DNA of 64,000 nucleotides from CAZFLD01 sp964519835 (GCA_964519835.1 CAZFLD010000010.1:19122-83121); one strand, 5' to 3'. Numbered from the stretch's first letter, positions 6,336-16,021 are shown. Notes: generated from the sequence alone by a model not told the origin. Program-made: numbers and translations.

Positions 6336-8105
6336 TTAGAGTGGCGGCCGTTTGTCCCAGACACAGAGCTTGCCCTCCAGAGCCTCACCCAGGCCGAGGA
6401 GGGTGTTTTCGTTAAAATGCCTACCGTACAGTGTTATGCCGTGGGGCAGGCCCTCCTCCTTGAAGCCGACGCGAAGAGTAAGGCTTGGATGCCCCGTGGC
6501 GTTGGTGACAAACAGCATCGGTCCCACAAACGACGGCGAAGCGATCACGTCCACATCGTGGTAGACCTCGTCCATGACCTGCCCCACCCGCCGTCTAAAC
6601 CGCTGTAGTTGCACGTACTCAACGGCCGAAACAAAGCGCAACCCTCGAAATCGACTTGGCCAGGCGTCTTTACTCTGCCACGACAGCTCGTCGTCGCGGT
6701 TGGTTCTGGTGAGCTCTTCGAAAGCGGCGGCGGCATCGACCTGTAGCAAGATCGCGAGAAGCTGGTAGTCCAGTTCCGGAAGCGTAAACTCGTGGATGGA
6801 AGTGCCGAGTTCTTTGAGATGTCCAGGGATCGAGCGATCGAGGTCATTGGCCGATGAATGATCGAACCAGCGGGGGTCATATCCTACCCGCATTGAAGAG
6901 AGCTCGCGCCACGGACGGTATACAAAGCCGGATGCAACAGAGGACGGGTCATCCAGGTCCGGACCGGCTATCGCTTCTAGAACAAGCCCGGCATCCCGTA
7001 CCGTGCGAGCAATCGGGCCGATTTTGTCGAAGCTCCAGGAGAGCGCCATGGCACCGCTCCTGCCCACAAGACCAAAAGTCGGTCGCAAGCCGGTTGTGCC
7101 ACACTCCATGGAGGGACTCACAATCGACCCCATGGTTTCGGTGCCTAGCGCAAACGAAACCAGGCCCGCCGCCGTCGCTGAAGCCGGCCCGGCGCTCGAT
7201 CCGCTCGACCCTCGCTCCTTGTTCCACGGGTTCTGGGTGCGGCCGGCGTACCAGATGTCGCCGTAGGCCAGGGCTCCAAGGGATAGCTTCGCGATTAGGG
7301 CGGTGCCGGCCGACCGCAGCCTTGCTACGACGTGAGCATCTTTGTCCGGAACCCGACCTTGAAAGGGTTCGGCGCCCCACGCGGTCTCGATTCCGTTGGT
7401 GTCAAGGAGGTCCTTTGCGCCCCACACGGTACCGACGAGCGGGCATCGAATCGCCGGGCCACCCTCGGCAATAGAGTCTTGCCCGGCTCCCGCTGCCGGT
7501 GTATCCACAGCCGCAGCTTCTGCGGCCGCCCGGTCGAAACAGCCGGTTGCCATACAGAGAAGCGTAGGGGCATATCGCTCAAGGCGCGCTCGATAGAGCG
7601 CCACAAGCTCCTGCGCCCTTATCGCGCCATTGGCTATCCACGCGGATTGCTGCCATGCCGGGGCAAACGCGAGGTCTTCGTCGTTGGTGGGCGGGGAGGG
7701 GACGGCGCCAAGTGCCGGGGTGCCGTCTTCGGCGGCCTCCGGATTGGCCGCTGCCACGGTCACAACCCCACCCGGGCCGTTGCCGCCCGCCGGTGCCACT
7801 CTGAACACCTCCGCGGGCGCGTCGTGGTTCTCCAGCGCCAGCGCCCCGACGCGCTTGTGGAGGTCCGGAAGCTCCTCGGCAACAAACTCCGCAAGGAGAT
7901 CGCGCTCGGGGCGGGTGTAGCCCACGCCCGCCACGCGCTCCGCGGCGGGGAGGTCCTGTGTTGTCGGCTGTGTATCGGGAAACCGGCCCGACGCCACGGC
8001 GGACCCGCCCGGCGCGGACGGGCGGCCGCCGGAGCCGTTGCCGCCGGCGACTGTGTCTGCCCCGGTCAGGGGGTCATGATCGCGCGATTTGTTGGAGGCG
8101 GCCAT
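6336..8105 (-). CDS. amidase (amidase-signature family)
   Basis: 589 residues. The amidase signature is complete: catalytic Lys in LIAKLSLGAL, cis-Ser in GSSGSSAG and the nucleophile Ser in MGSIVSPS, followed by FDKIGPIART. It therefore hydrolyses a carboxamide; substrates in this family range from indoleacetamide to oligopeptide amides. It lacks GatB/GatC neighbours and is longer than GatA, so a tRNA amidotransferase role is unlikely. The first 120 or so residues are Gly/Pro/Ala-rich and poorly conserved. The gene starts 9 nt after the pepF stop and may be co-transcribed with rdgB and pepF. Confidence 0.85.
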   Translation of the reverse strand: MAASNKSRDHDPLTGADTVAGGNGSGGRPSAPGGSAVASGRFPDTQPTTQDLPAAERVAGVGYTRPERDLLAEFVAEELPDLHKRVGALALENHDAPAEVFRVAPAGGNGPGGVVTVAAANPEAAEDGTPALGAVPSPPTNDEDLAFAPAWQQSAWIANGAIRAQELVALYRARLERYAPTLLCMATGCFDRAAAEAAAVDTPAAGAGQDSIAEGGPAIRCPLVGTVWGAKDLLDTNGIETAWGAEPFQGRVPDKDAHVVARLRSAGTALIAKLSLGALAYGDIWYAGRTQNPWNKERGSSGSSAGPASATAAGLVSFALGTETMGSIVSPSMECGTTGLRPTFGLVGRSGAMALSWSFDKIGPIARTVRDAGLVLEAIAGPDLDDPSSVASGFVYRPWRELSSMRVGYDPRWFDHSSANDLDRSIPGHLKELGTSIHEFTLPELDYQLLAILLQVDAAAAFEELTRTNRDDELSWQSKDAWPSRFRGLRFVSAVEYVQLQRFRRRVGQVMDEVYHDVDVIASPSFVGPMLFVTNATGHPSLTLRVGFKEEGLPHGITLYGRHFNENTLLGLGEALEGKLCVWDKRPPL

Positions 8106-8114
8106 GGGTACGCC

Positions 8115-9914
8115 CTAGCTCAAGAGCGAGGCAAGCTCGTCGACCTTCCGGCCGAACACTTCCATGGCCTTCTCCACGGGCGCAGGTGTTGTTACATCGA
8201 CCCCGGCGTGCTGTAGAGACTGGACGGGGAATCGCGAGCCGCCGGACTTCAAGAACCCAAAGTAGTCTTCGAGCTCCGACTTGCCGCCTGTGAGCACACG
8301 CTCCGACAACGTGATTGCGGCGGAGAGGCCGGTGGCGTACTTGTAGACGTAGAAGGCTCGGTAGAAGTGGGGGATTCTGAGTCCCTCCATGTCGTCGTTC
8401 TCCTCGAGCGCGGCATCGGGACCGAAGTACGCCTCGAGCAGTTTCCGGTACTCGCCCCGTAGGGAGTCCACGGTCAAAGGCACGCCCTCTTCGGCCATTC
8501 GATGGGCCTTGTGCTCGTACTCGGCGAACATCGTCTGCCGGAAGAGGGTGCTGATTATGTCGTCGATGTGTTTGTTGATGAGGTAGGCCTTGAGGTTTGT
8601 CTCTTTGGCCTCTTCGAGGAGCTTTTTGTGGAGCAGTTGCTCGTTAAAGGTCGACGCTACCTCGGCTTCGAAAATCGTGTACCGGTAGTGCTGAAAGGGG
8701 TTGCCGGCCACGGAGTACCAGGAGTGCATGGAGTGGCCGCCCTCGTGGGCGAGGGTAAATAGGTCACGCATAACATCCGGCTTGTAATTCATAAGGATGT
8801 ACGGTTCGCCCACGTAGGTGCCGGCGGAAAATCCGCCGGAGCGCTTGCCCTTGGTCTCGTATCTGTCAACCCATCCCTTGAGCAAGCCGTTGTACAGTGT
8901 GGACGTGTATTCTTCGCCAAGGGGAGCGAGTGCTTCGGCGATGGTGTCCACCGCCTTCTCGTAGGGGTGCTCGACCGTGACCTCTTTTACAAGCGGCACA
9001 AATCGGTCGAACTGGTACAGCTTCTCCTGGCCGAGCAGTTTGGTCCGAAGCTTGTAGTACTTGTGCAGTACGTCAAAGTTGTCGTGAACGGCCCGGATCA
9101 GGCTGTCGTAGACGGACTCCGGTACGTCGTCGGCAAACAGCGCGGCGGCGCGAGCGTTAGGAAAGTTCCTGGACCGAGCTTGGTACACGTCAAGGGCCAC
9201 ACTACCGCTGTACAGGGCCGCCAAGGTGTTTTTGTGCGCGGCGAACTCGGCGAGGAACTGACGGTAGGCGGTCTGTCGCACCTCACGGTCCTGTTGGAGC
9301 ATAAAAAACCCTAGGGTCGACTGCGTGAGCGGTCGCTCGCCCTGCTCGGTCTGCACGGTGCCGAAGTCCATGTCCACGTCGGTGAGGGCGCCGAAGCTCT
9401 TGCGCGCGGTTTGGTTTGCCTCGGTCTGCATGGCGATAAGCCGCTCTTCGGCTGCAGAGAGAGTGTGAGGCTTAAACCGGAGGATTTTCCGGAGCATCAC
9501 CCGGTAGTCGGCGAGTTGGTCCCATCCCATAAAGCCGTCGATCGCTTCGTCGGGGATTGTCAGCAACTCCGGCCGCTGGTAGCTCGCCGCGGCTTCAGCG
9601 GCTGAGGCAAGCTGGACAAAGCGGCCGTAGCGGCCCTGCGACTCGGAACTGCCCACGTCCTCAGCCTGCCGGAGCATGGAGTAGGCACCGAGCCGTTCCA
9701 GGTGCAGCTCGAGGTCGTTCATAAAGGACAAGCAGGCAAAAAGGCTCTCCTTCGAGTCGCCCAAGGTTCCCTTAAACGACTCGATCTTGGGAACCATCTC
9801 TTGAGTCTTGCTAAATGTGTGCTCCCAAGCCTCGTCACTCTCAAACAACTTCGACAAGTTCCACTTGTCTGCGGACGGAACCTGGTCACGCGTTGGTGTC
9901 GCCTGTGTGCTCAC
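8115..9914 (-). CDS. pepF: oligoendopeptidase F (M3 metallopeptidase)
   Basis: 599 residues, the usual family length. The zinc-binding HExxH motif appears as LAHEGGHSMHSW, with the distal glutamate in the FEAEVASTFNE region. PepF cleaves short peptides in the cytoplasm during protein turnover. The GTG start at 9914 has a good binding site (AAAGGAGA). The gene lies 11 nt downstream of rdgB and just upstream of an amidase gene on the same strand, so the three probably form one operon. Confidence 0.93.
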   Translation of the reverse strand: MSTQATPTRDQVPSADKWNLSKLFESDEAWEHTFSKTQEMVPKIESFKGTLGDSKESLFACLSFMNDLELHLERLGAYSMLRQAEDVGSSESQGRYGRFVQLASAAEAAASYQRPELLTIPDEAIDGFMGWDQLADYRVMLRKILRFKPHTLSAAEERLIAMQTEANQTARKSFGALTDVDMDFGTVQTEQGERPLTQSTLGFFMLQQDREVRQTAYRQFLAEFAAHKNTLAALYSGSVALDVYQARSRNFPNARAAALFADDVPESVYDSLIRAVHDNFDVLHKYYKLRTKLLGQEKLYQFDRFVPLVKEVTVEHPYEKAVDTIAEALAPLGEEYTSTLYNGLLKGWVDRYETKGKRSGGFSAGTYVGEPYILMNYKPDVMRDLFTLAHEGGHSMHSWYSVAGNPFQHYRYTIFEAEVASTFNEQLLHKKLLEEAKETNLKAYLINKHIDDIISTLFRQTMFAEYEHKAHRMAEEGVPLTVDSLRGEYRKLLEAYFGPDAALEENDDMEGLRIPHFYRAFYVYKYATGLSAAITLSERVLTGGKSELEDYFGFLKSGGSRFPVQSLQHAGVDVTTPAPVEKAMEVFGRKVDELASLLS

Positions 9915-9925
9915 TCTGGTCTCCT

Positions 9926-10582
9926 TTACGAACTAAGCGTTTCGATGACTTTTTGCAGCGCCTTGCCGCGGTGGGAAAGCGCGTGTTTTTGCTCTGCGGT
10001 GATGTCGGCCGCCGTGCAACCGAGCTCGGGCAAATAGAATACGGGGTCGTAACCGAAGCCGCCGGTGCCGGACGAGGCCTCGCGGGCAATCTCGCCCTCC
10101 CATGTTTCCTGCACCACCAAAAACCGATCCGGACCCAGGATAGCGGTGATGGTACACACATAATAAGCCGCCCGATTGGATTCCCCGGCGATTTTGTTGA
10201 GGAGGTAGTCGTTCCGCTCAGGCGCGGAGAGCTTTGTTACCCCGTCGGGGCTGCCGAAGCGGGCGGTGAGCACACCGGGTGCGCCGCCAAGGGCGTCTAC
10301 GCAGAGCCCCGAGTCGTCCGCGATCACTATCGGCTCCTGGTCGCCGGCCCGGCTGGAGCCGCGTACTCCGCGTGGAGAGCCTGGGCCGGTGATGCCGCGC
10401 GCGACCAGGTGGTTGTACAAGGCCTCGGCTTTGCCGCAGCTGTTCTCTAAAAACGTCGCCCCCTGCTCTTCGAACTCGAAGTCTATGTCAAAATCCGAGG
10501 GTAAAAAAACCTCATGACCTGGAGCGATTTCGCGCACCTCTTTTACCTTGTGCGTATTTTGGGTAGCAAGGATGAGTTGCAT
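9926..10582 (-). CDS. rdgB: XTP/dITP diphosphatase (RdgB/HAM1)
   Basis: 218 residues. The start LILATQNTHKVKEV, the motif TGGFGYDPVF and the ending SHRGKAL identify the HAM1/RdgB nucleotide-sanitising pyrophosphatase, which hydrolyses dITP, ITP and XTP. It is about 20 residues longer than usual because of a Gly/Arg/Ser-rich insert (near residues 62-83) just before the conserved IADDSGLCVDAL. A TATCTT hexamer (10596-10591) ends 8 nt before the ATG and no Shine-Dalgarno sequence is present, so the operon mRNA may be leaderless. Confidence 0.93.
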   Translation of the reverse strand: MQLILATQNTHKVKEVREIAPGHEVFLPSDFDIDFEFEEQGATFLENSCGKAEALYNHLVARGITGPGSPRGVRGSSRAGDQEPIVIADDSGLCVDALGGAPGVLTARFGSPDGVTKLSAPERNDYLLNKIAGESNRAAYYVCTITAILGPDRFLVVQETWEGEIAREASSGTGGFGYDPVFYLPELGCTAADITAEQKHALSHRGKALQKVIETLSS

Positions 10583-10617
10583 GTCTTTGTAAGATAGCGG
10601 CGACCGGCGGGTTATGG

Positions 10618-11472
10618 CTACACGTGGCTGATGGGTTCTTTGTCCAAGAGATACGACCGCAGGTAGTGGAGACCCGAGTCCACGGACCCCTTTGGTTCGC
10701 CGGTAATATCCGCGATGTCCTTGTTTGTGGCAAGAACCGACAAGGCGTCCACATCTCTGATTGCCGAAGCCAGACGCAGCCGGAGCGCTTCCACGTACCG
10801 CCTCCTGGTCTCCCGCATCTCGTCAGATGTCTCTTCTTCAGCCTCACGCTCGGCGACCCGAAGCCGGCAGAAAAGCTGATTGCGGCGCAGGCACAGGTTG
10901 TCCAGGCGCTCCTGCCGCGACCGGAGGCGACCGCGAATCTCGTTGGCCTGGCTCAAAAGCCGCGCGGCGGGGATCCCCGCCGAACCCGCAATGGCCTCGA
11001 TCTCATCGTCCCCAAGAATCGCCGCCAGCTTTAACGCGAGGAACCCAAATCGACGGCCCATCGTGGGACGCCGTATCCGCTGGATGGTGCATAAGTCCTC
11101 GAAGATTTGAACCGAAACCGCTTTTTGGGGCTTTGAAGCCGGGGGTGACGGGGCGTACGGCTCGCTCGCCTCGCTACGTTCGGCAATTTCTTCGACCTCG
11201 TTGTTTGTCTTTCTTACCCGCCAGTAGCTTTTTAGTTGCCAGCGGAGGCAGGTGGCGAGGTAGGCTTCGAACGGCTTACCGACCCAGGTAAAACGACCGA
11301 CCACACGGGCGACCTTGTTGTAGAAAAAAAGCAGAAACGCCCCCTGATCGTCTTCATCGAAGCCACTACGGCCCCTTGGGTAGTTGTATGCGCGTACCGC
11401 AACTTGTCCTGCGATTGAGTCGTAGCCTTGCCCCGTTCTCTGGTATTTCAGCACCGCCTCCGTCAATGTCAT
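10618..11472 (-). CDS. sigma-70-like protein, divergent
   Basis: 284 residues of a type I cannot assign firmly. The N-terminal part (DDQGAFLLFFYNKVARVV, then FEAYLATCLRWQLKSYWR) resembles sigma70 region 2 as in alternative sigma factors; the C-terminal part (NKDIADITGEPKGSVDSGL) resembles a region 4 helix-turn-helix. Between them lies a long, charged, Arg-rich helical linker (residues about 110-240) that ordinary ECF factors lack. It may be a divergent sigma factor. A strong SD (GGGGGG, 11481-11476) precedes the ATG and the leader can form alternative structures. It lies between the nrnA-like gene and rdgB. Confidence 0.55.
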   Translation of the reverse strand: MTLTEAVLKYQRTGQGYDSIAGQVAVRAYNYPRGRSGFDEDDQGAFLLFFYNKVARVVGRFTWVGKPFEAYLATCLRWQLKSYWRVRKTNNEVEEIAERSEASEPYAPSPPASKPQKAVSVQIFEDLCTIQRIRRPTMGRRFGFLALKLAAILGDDEIEAIAGSAGIPAARLLSQANEIRGRLRSRQERLDNLCLRRNQLFCRLRVAEREAEEETSDEMRETRRRYVEALRLRLASAIRDVDALSVLATNKDIADITGEPKGSVDSGLHYLRSYLLDKEPISHV

Positions 11473-11475
11473 ATG

Positions 11476-11523
11476 CCCCCCAGCACACTTTTCTGTGTCC
11501 CCAAAAACGAATTTGGGGGCGGG
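11476..11523 (-). promoter_or_regulatory. structured 5' leader of the sigma-like gene
   Basis: In the RNA a CCCGCCCCC segment (11523-11515) can pair either with GGGG (11502-11499), giving a hairpin with a UUCG-containing loop, or with the Shine-Dalgarno run GGGGGG (11481-11476), which would hide it. A small ACAC/GTGT hairpin lies between. Two exclusive foldings suggest translational control, for instance by temperature or by a pairing RNA. No energies were computed. Confidence 0.4.
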
Positions 11524-11623
11524 TTGGGGTGAGCAATATTTATACCGATCGGGCGTATATAAGTCTTTTTGGGAACTCTTGAGCAGAGAACGGCCGAGCC
11601 GGTCAGTTACGACCTGTTACAGA

Positions 11624-12616
11624 TTATCGATCGAAGAGAGGCGCAAAGGTATCCAACAGACCCTCTTTTAATTCGGTGAGTGGGATCTCGGTAGCAAAGC
11701 CGGCGGCGCGCGGATGGCCACCGCCACCAAACGCCCGTGCGACGGCGCCTACGTTGATGTCCGCCGTGGACCGCAGGCTCACCAGACGCTTGCCCTCGCC
11801 GTTGTCCCGCAGGAATACAACCGCCTGACAGCCGGCGGTTGCCAGAAGCACCTGGTAGAGCGTATCGGAGTCCTTGCTCTTGCTGCTGAAATCTCTCTGA
11901 TCTTCCGGCGTCATCCACGAGAGAAGCAGCCTGCCGTCGAAGTAGGGCTCGACGCGCTGAAGAAGCTTGCCGAGCAAGCGGCGAGAGTCGAGGCTGCGAC
12001 CGCCGTGTACCTCGTTGTAGGTGTTGTTTGGCGAGATCCCCTTGTCCACAAGTCGTCCGGCCGAGGCAAACACATCGCCGCTCTGTTTCTCGAGGTGACG
12101 GAAAAAGCCCGTGTCCGTAACAAGGCCAAAGAAAAGGTACCGGGCCTCCAGACGCTCGGGCTCGTCACCAGCCTCTTCGATAATCCTTTGAATCAAAAAG
12201 CTGGTGGAGGGCGCGGAGGTATCCACATAACGCGCCTCGCCGAAGTCCGAGCCAAGGGCGTGGTGGTCGATAACTGCAATCGGCACGTCGATGAGCGATT
12301 CCTGTAACGGGCCCACACGGTCAAGGGTAGAGCAGTCTATGATAATCGCCCCGACCGAACCACTCGGTTCCAGGTCGTGGGGCCGAATTTCCGCGGCAAA
12401 CAGATCCTCGAACTGTTTGATCTCCGGTCGGTCGAAGGGGCCGGCGTCGTGGAGACTAACCGATGCGCCTTTGCGTTGAAGATAGTGGCCAAGAGCCAGT
12501 GCAGATCCGATACAGTCGCCGTCCGGTTCCTCATGAGCAACAATTATGTAGCGGGAATAGCGACGTAGAAAGTCGCGAATTGCGACGGGAACAGGGGGCC
12601 TTTTGGGGGAATACAC
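11624..12616 (-). CDS. DHH-DHHA1 phosphoesterase, NrnA-like
   Basis: 330 residues with the DHH domain (HEEPDGDCIGS, then DCSTLDR and IDHHALGSDFG) and a C-terminal DHHA1 nucleic-acid-binding domain ending in GGGGHPRAAG. NrnA-type enzymes degrade 2-5 nt RNA oligomers and dephosphorylate pAp, using two Mn ions bound by these motifs; others in the family cleave cyclic di-AMP. The length fits NrnA better than the larger GdpP. The start is GTG at 12616. It is about 150 nt upstream of the sigma-like gene on the same strand. Confidence 0.85.
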   Translation of the reverse strand: MYSPKRPPVPVAIRDFLRRYSRYIIVAHEEPDGDCIGSALALGHYLQRKGASVSLHDAGPFDRPEIKQFEDLFAAEIRPHDLEPSGSVGAIIIDCSTLDRVGPLQESLIDVPIAVIDHHALGSDFGEARYVDTSAPSTSFLIQRIIEEAGDEPERLEARYLFFGLVTDTGFFRHLEKQSGDVFASAGRLVDKGISPNNTYNEVHGGRSLDSRRLLGKLLQRVEPYFDGRLLLSWMTPEDQRDFSSKSKDSDTLYQVLLATAGCQAVVFLRDNGEGKRLVSLRSTADINVGAVARAFGGGGHPRAAGFATEIPLTELKEGLLDTFAPLFDR

Positions 12617-12635
12617 AAAAAAATGTCCAGGTTTT

Positions 12636-13061
12636 TTAGAACTGTACGACGAGTGTGTCCGTGTTGAACTCGTCCGAGTAGTCTGAGCGTCCTGTCACAA
12701 CGCCCCAGGACGAGTGACCGTAATCGTCCATAACAAAGAGTCGGACAAACGAAAACTCGCTATCGGCCCAGTAGATCTCCATGTACGGGTACTTGGGATC
12801 CTGCCCGTAGATGATCTCACCCTTGCCTGCAGAGGACTGGAACCAACCACGAGGCAGAAAAACCTGGGCGGGCCGCATTCCGGAGGTCAGATAGACGGCT
12901 CTAAAGCCCTCATCGTGCTCATACACCCGATCGACATACAGCGTTTTCACAAACATCTGAGGCACGTCGTCTTCAGCGTTTTGTTGCTGAGCAAAAAGCG
13001 GACTGCCACCAAGCAGAACCATAAGCACGAGTACAATCATAAATGAGGCGCGTCGTATCAC
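12636..13061 (-). CDS. secreted protein of unknown function
   Basis: About 141 residues from the GTG at 13061, which gives a clean signal peptide (MIRRASFMIVLVLMVLLGG, cleavage near LFAQ) and has AGGAGG 9 nt upstream. An ATG at 13088 is also possible but adds a charged nine-residue extension. The mature part is rich in aromatic and acidic residues and has no motif I recognise. It is likely periplasmic or outer-surface. It lies 19 nt upstream of the nrnA-like gene, so the two may be co-transcribed. Confidence 0.7.
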   Translation of the reverse strand: MIRRASFMIVLVLMVLLGGSPLFAQQQNAEDDVPQMFVKTLYVDRVYEHDEGFRAVYLTSGMRPAQVFLPRGWFQSSAGKGEIIYGQDPKYPYMEIYWADSEFSFVRLFVMDDYGHSSWGVVTGRSDYSDEFNTDTLVVQF

Positions 13062-13182
13062 CGTGACTTTCCTCCTCTTCCGTTCCACGAATATACACCA
13101 CCACCAAGAGCACTAGCAAGGACGAAAGCATGCGCTCGCGCCTGTAGTCTTGCCACGGACACCTCGCTGGTCCGCGCCACCT

Positions 13183-14124
13183 CTATACAATCGTCGCGAC
13201 GAGCAGGGCGCGGATGGTGTGCTTGCGGTTCTCGGCCTGATCCCAGACACGGGACTGTCGGCCGTCGATCACGGCGGGGACAACTTCGTTGCCGCGTACA
13301 GCGGGCAGACAGTGAAGGAAGATGCTGTCGGGCCGGCCCGTGGCGTTCATAAGCCCTTGGTCCACGCGAAACGGCTCGAGCATCGCCTTGCGCTCGGCCT
13401 CCTTGTCTTCTTCGCCCATGCTGGTCCAGACGTCGGTGTAGACGGCGTGTGCACCGGAAACCGCGGCGTGAGCGTCCGTTGTGACGACCGGTGTCTCGAG
13501 TCCGCCGGAGTTTGCAAGAAGCGTGAACAGGTCCTTGTCCGGTTGAAGCTCCGGCGGTGAAGCCACGGCAAGGCTTACTCCCATCTTTGCGCAGGCGACG
13601 GCAAGGCTGCGCGCCACGTTGTTGCGGCCGTCGCCTACGTACGCAAGCTTTAGCTTCTCCCGGCCGCCGAACTCCTCCACCAGCGTCATCAGGTCCGCGA
13701 GGGCTTGAGTTGGGTGGAAGCTGTCGGTAAGCCCGTTGTAGACCGGCACGCCGGAATACCGCGCAAGCTTTTCCACCGATTCCTGGCGGAATCCTCGAAA
13801 CTGGATAGCATCAAACATTCTACCCAAGACGCGCGCCGTATCCTCGATGGTCTCTTTTCCCCCGAGCTGAATGTCTTGGGCGGAGAGAAACACCGGGTGG
13901 GCACCCTCTTCCGCGCACGCGGTCTCAAAGGCGCATCGGGTACGGGTAGACCGTTTTTCGAAAAGCAGGGCCACGCTCTTGCCGAGGAGCTTTGGCTCGA
14001 TGCGTCCTTCCTTGCGGGCCGCCTTCAGTCGCATAGCTAGATCCAGCAAATAGGAAATCTCGTCCCGGGTGTAGTCGAGCAGATTGACAAGTGAGCGGCC
14101 GCGGAGGGAAGAAGAACTCGGCAT
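13183..14124 (-). CDS. argF: ornithine carbamoyltransferase
   Basis: 313 residues, normal length. The carbamoyl-phosphate motif KRSTRTRCAFE, the FHPTQALADL segment and the ornithine-binding HCLPA are all present. The enzyme interconverts ornithine plus carbamoyl phosphate and citrulline. The gene starts 6 nt after the clpX stop and seems to be the last gene of tig-clpP-clpX-argF. An arginine deiminase gene lies elsewhere in the window (59184), so a catabolic role in the arginine deiminase pathway is as likely as biosynthesis; no carbamate kinase gene is in the window. Confidence 0.95.
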   Translation of the reverse strand: MPSSSSLRGRSLVNLLDYTRDEISYLLDLAMRLKAARKEGRIEPKLLGKSVALLFEKRSTRTRCAFETACAEEGAHPVFLSAQDIQLGGKETIEDTARVLGRMFDAIQFRGFRQESVEKLARYSGVPVYNGLTDSFHPTQALADLMTLVEEFGGREKLKLAYVGDGRNNVARSLAVACAKMGVSLAVASPPELQPDKDLFTLLANSGGLETPVVTTDAHAAVSGAHAVYTDVWTSMGEEDKEAERKAMLEPFRVDQGLMNATGRPDSIFLHCLPAVRGNEVVPAVIDGRQSRVWDQAENRKHTIRALLVATIV

Positions 14125-14130
14125 CGTGGT

Positions 14131-15348
14131 CTATGCCGACTTCTTGAGAAGGGTGATTTCCGCCTTCTCGTCCTTATCGATAACCGCGCTGTTGATCACG
14201 ACTCTTTTTTTGCCCTCCATGGAGGGAATCTCATACATCACGTCGATCATGACGCGTTCGACTATCGCGCGTAGCCCACGGGCGCCGGTCTTTCGCTCCG
14301 TAGCAAGGCGGGCAATTGCCTTTACCGCCTCTTCTTCGAACACGATGTCCACGTCGTCGAGCTTGAGCGACGCGGTGTACTGCTTGATGATCGAGTTCTT
14401 TGGCTCGCTGATGATAGCGACCAGGTCGTCCATGGTAAGCTCATTTAGCGTAACGTGAATCGGCAGGCGGCCGACAAACTCCGGGATAAGTCCGAATTTC
14501 ACAAGGTCCTCGGGATGCAGATTCTCGTATAGCTCCACGAGGTTTTTGTCTTTTGCCGCTCGGACATCGGCGCCGAACCCCAACGGGTGCTGTGCCACCC
14601 GCGACTCGATGAGCCGGTCCAGGCTGACAAAGGCTCCACCGCAGATAAACAGGATGTTCGACGTATCGATCTTGATCATCTCTTGGCTCGGGTGTTTCCT
14701 CCCGCCCTGCGGGGGCACGGAGGCAACGGTGCCTTCGATGATCTTGAGAAGTGCCTGCTGGACGCCTTCACCCGATACGTCCCGAGTTATGGAAACGTTT
14801 TCGCCTTTTCGGGCGATCTTGTCGATCTCGTCGATGTAAATGATGCCGCGTTCGGCCGCGGAGATGTTGTTGCCGGCGTTTTGGTAGAGCTTGAGGAGAA
14901 TGTTCTCCACGTCTTCACCGACGTAGCCCGCCTCGGTAAGCGTTGTGGCGTCCGCTATGGCAAACGGCACCTTGAGCTTCCGTGCCAGCGTACGCGCAAG
15001 CAATGTTTTGCCGGTGCCCGTGGGTCCGATCAACAGGACGTTGCTCTTGTCGAGCTCCACGTCTTCGCCCAGCCGGCCCTTCTGCGTGATGCGTTTGTAG
15101 TGGTTGTAGACCGCCACGGACAGAACCTTCTTGGCGTACTCCTGGCCGATCACATAGCTGTCCAGATAGCCATTGATCTCTTTTGGGCTGGGGACCTCGT
15201 CGATAAACTCCGAGGTGATGACGTCTTCCTCTTCGTCGAGGATTTTGGCGCAGACTTTGACACACTCGTCGCAAATGTATACGCCGGGTCCGGCGATAAG
15301 CCGCCGGGCATAGTCGGCACTCTTCCCACAAAAGGAACAGGCCTTCAT
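14131..15348 (-). CDS. clpX: ATP-dependent Clp protease ATP-binding subunit ClpX
   Basis: 405 residues from the ATG at 15348. An N-terminal C4 zinc finger (CSFCGK, then CDECVKVC) is followed by the AAA+ domain with Walker A ([11 protein letters not shown]), Walker B ([11 protein letters not shown]) and the IGF-type loop near LGFGADV that docks ClpP. ClpX unfolds tagged proteins and feeds them to ClpP. A longer open frame upstream overlaps clpP and is not used, since the zinc finger begins at this ATG, 4 nt after the clpP stop. Confidence 0.97.
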   Translation of the reverse strand: MKACSFCGKSADYARRLIAGPGVYICDECVKVCAKILDEEEDVITSEFIDEVPSPKEINGYLDSYVIGQEYAKKVLSVAVYNHYKRITQKGRLGEDVELDKSNVLLIGPTGTGKTLLARTLARKLKVPFAIADATTLTEAGYVGEDVENILLKLYQNAGNNISAAERGIIYIDEIDKIARKGENVSITRDVSGEGVQQALLKIIEGTVASVPPQGGRKHPSQEMIKIDTSNILFICGGAFVSLDRLIESRVAQHPLGFGADVRAAKDKNLVELYENLHPEDLVKFGLIPEFVGRLPIHVTLNELTMDDLVAIISEPKNSIIKQYTASLKLDDVDIVFEEEAVKAIARLATERKTGARGLRAIVERVMIDVMYEIPSMEGKKRVVINSAVIDKDEKAEITLLKKSA

Positions 15349-15352
15349 GTTC

Positions 15353-15982
15353 TCACTTTTCTGTCTGCTCATTGGGAGTCCGCTCCAAAATTCGGTCGAC
15401 GATTCCGTACTCCACGCTCTCCCGTGCGGACATAAAGTAGTCGCGCTCCAGGTCTTTTTCGACAGTCTCAACAGACTTGCCCGTGTGCTTAGCATAATAC
15501 TCGATTGTCATGCGCTTGAGGCGGACAATTTCTCGGGCCTGTATACCAATATCTATGGCCTGGCCCCGGACGCCGCCCCAAGGCTGGTGAATCAAAACGC
15601 GGGCGGAGGGCAGCGCAAGGCGTTTGCCCTCCGCGCCGGCGCACAGGAGGAGGGCCCCCATGCTGGCCGCTTGGCCCAGGCAGATTGTCTGCACGTCCGG
15701 CTTGATGTACTGCATGGTGTCGTAGATTGCGAGCCCCGCGGTAACCGATCCCCCGGGGCTGTTGACGTAGAGATTAATGTCTTTTTCCGGGTCCTGTGAC
15801 TCCAAAAACAGGAGCTGGGCCACTACCAGGTCGGCCGCGGCATCGTGAATCTCACCGTCAAGGAAGACAATGCGATCCTTCAGGAGTCGAGAGAAGATAT
15901 CGTATGAGCGCTCGCCGATGCTTGTTTGTTCCACAACCATCGGGACTAGGTTGCTCATTTGTGGTTTTGATCCATGGTTCAT
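15353..15982 (-). CDS. clpP: ATP-dependent Clp protease proteolytic subunit
   Basis: 209 residues. The catalytic Ser lies in [10 protein letters not shown] and the His in [11 protein letters not shown], both in the expected ClpP context, with the third residue (Asp) further on. Fourteen subunits form the chamber served by ClpX. The ATG at 15982 follows an AAGGA binding site; an internal start (MSNLVP) would also give a plausible propeptide. It stands between tig and clpX, a classic gene order. Confidence 0.97.
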   Translation of the reverse strand: MNHGSKPQMSNLVPMVVEQTSIGERSYDIFSRLLKDRIVFLDGEIHDAAADLVVAQLLFLESQDPEKDINLYVNSPGGSVTAGLAIYDTMQYIKPDVQTICLGQAASMGALLLCAGAEGKRLALPSARVLIHQPWGGVRGQAIDIGIQAREIVRLKRMTIEYYAKHTGKSVETVEKDLERDYFMSARESVEYGIVDRILERTPNEQTEK

Positions 15983-16021
15983 TCGTGTATATCCTTGGGG
16001 AATTGTTACCGCGGAATTTAC

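Noticed and set aside
6336..8105. Amidase as GatA of the tRNA amidotransferase
   Set aside because: It has a long unrelated N-terminus, no gatB or gatC neighbours, and an asnS gene in the window makes direct Asn charging available.
7332..8216. 294-codon plus-strand open frame over the amidase gene
   Set aside because: It is antisense to a gene with a complete amidase signature and has no motif of its own.
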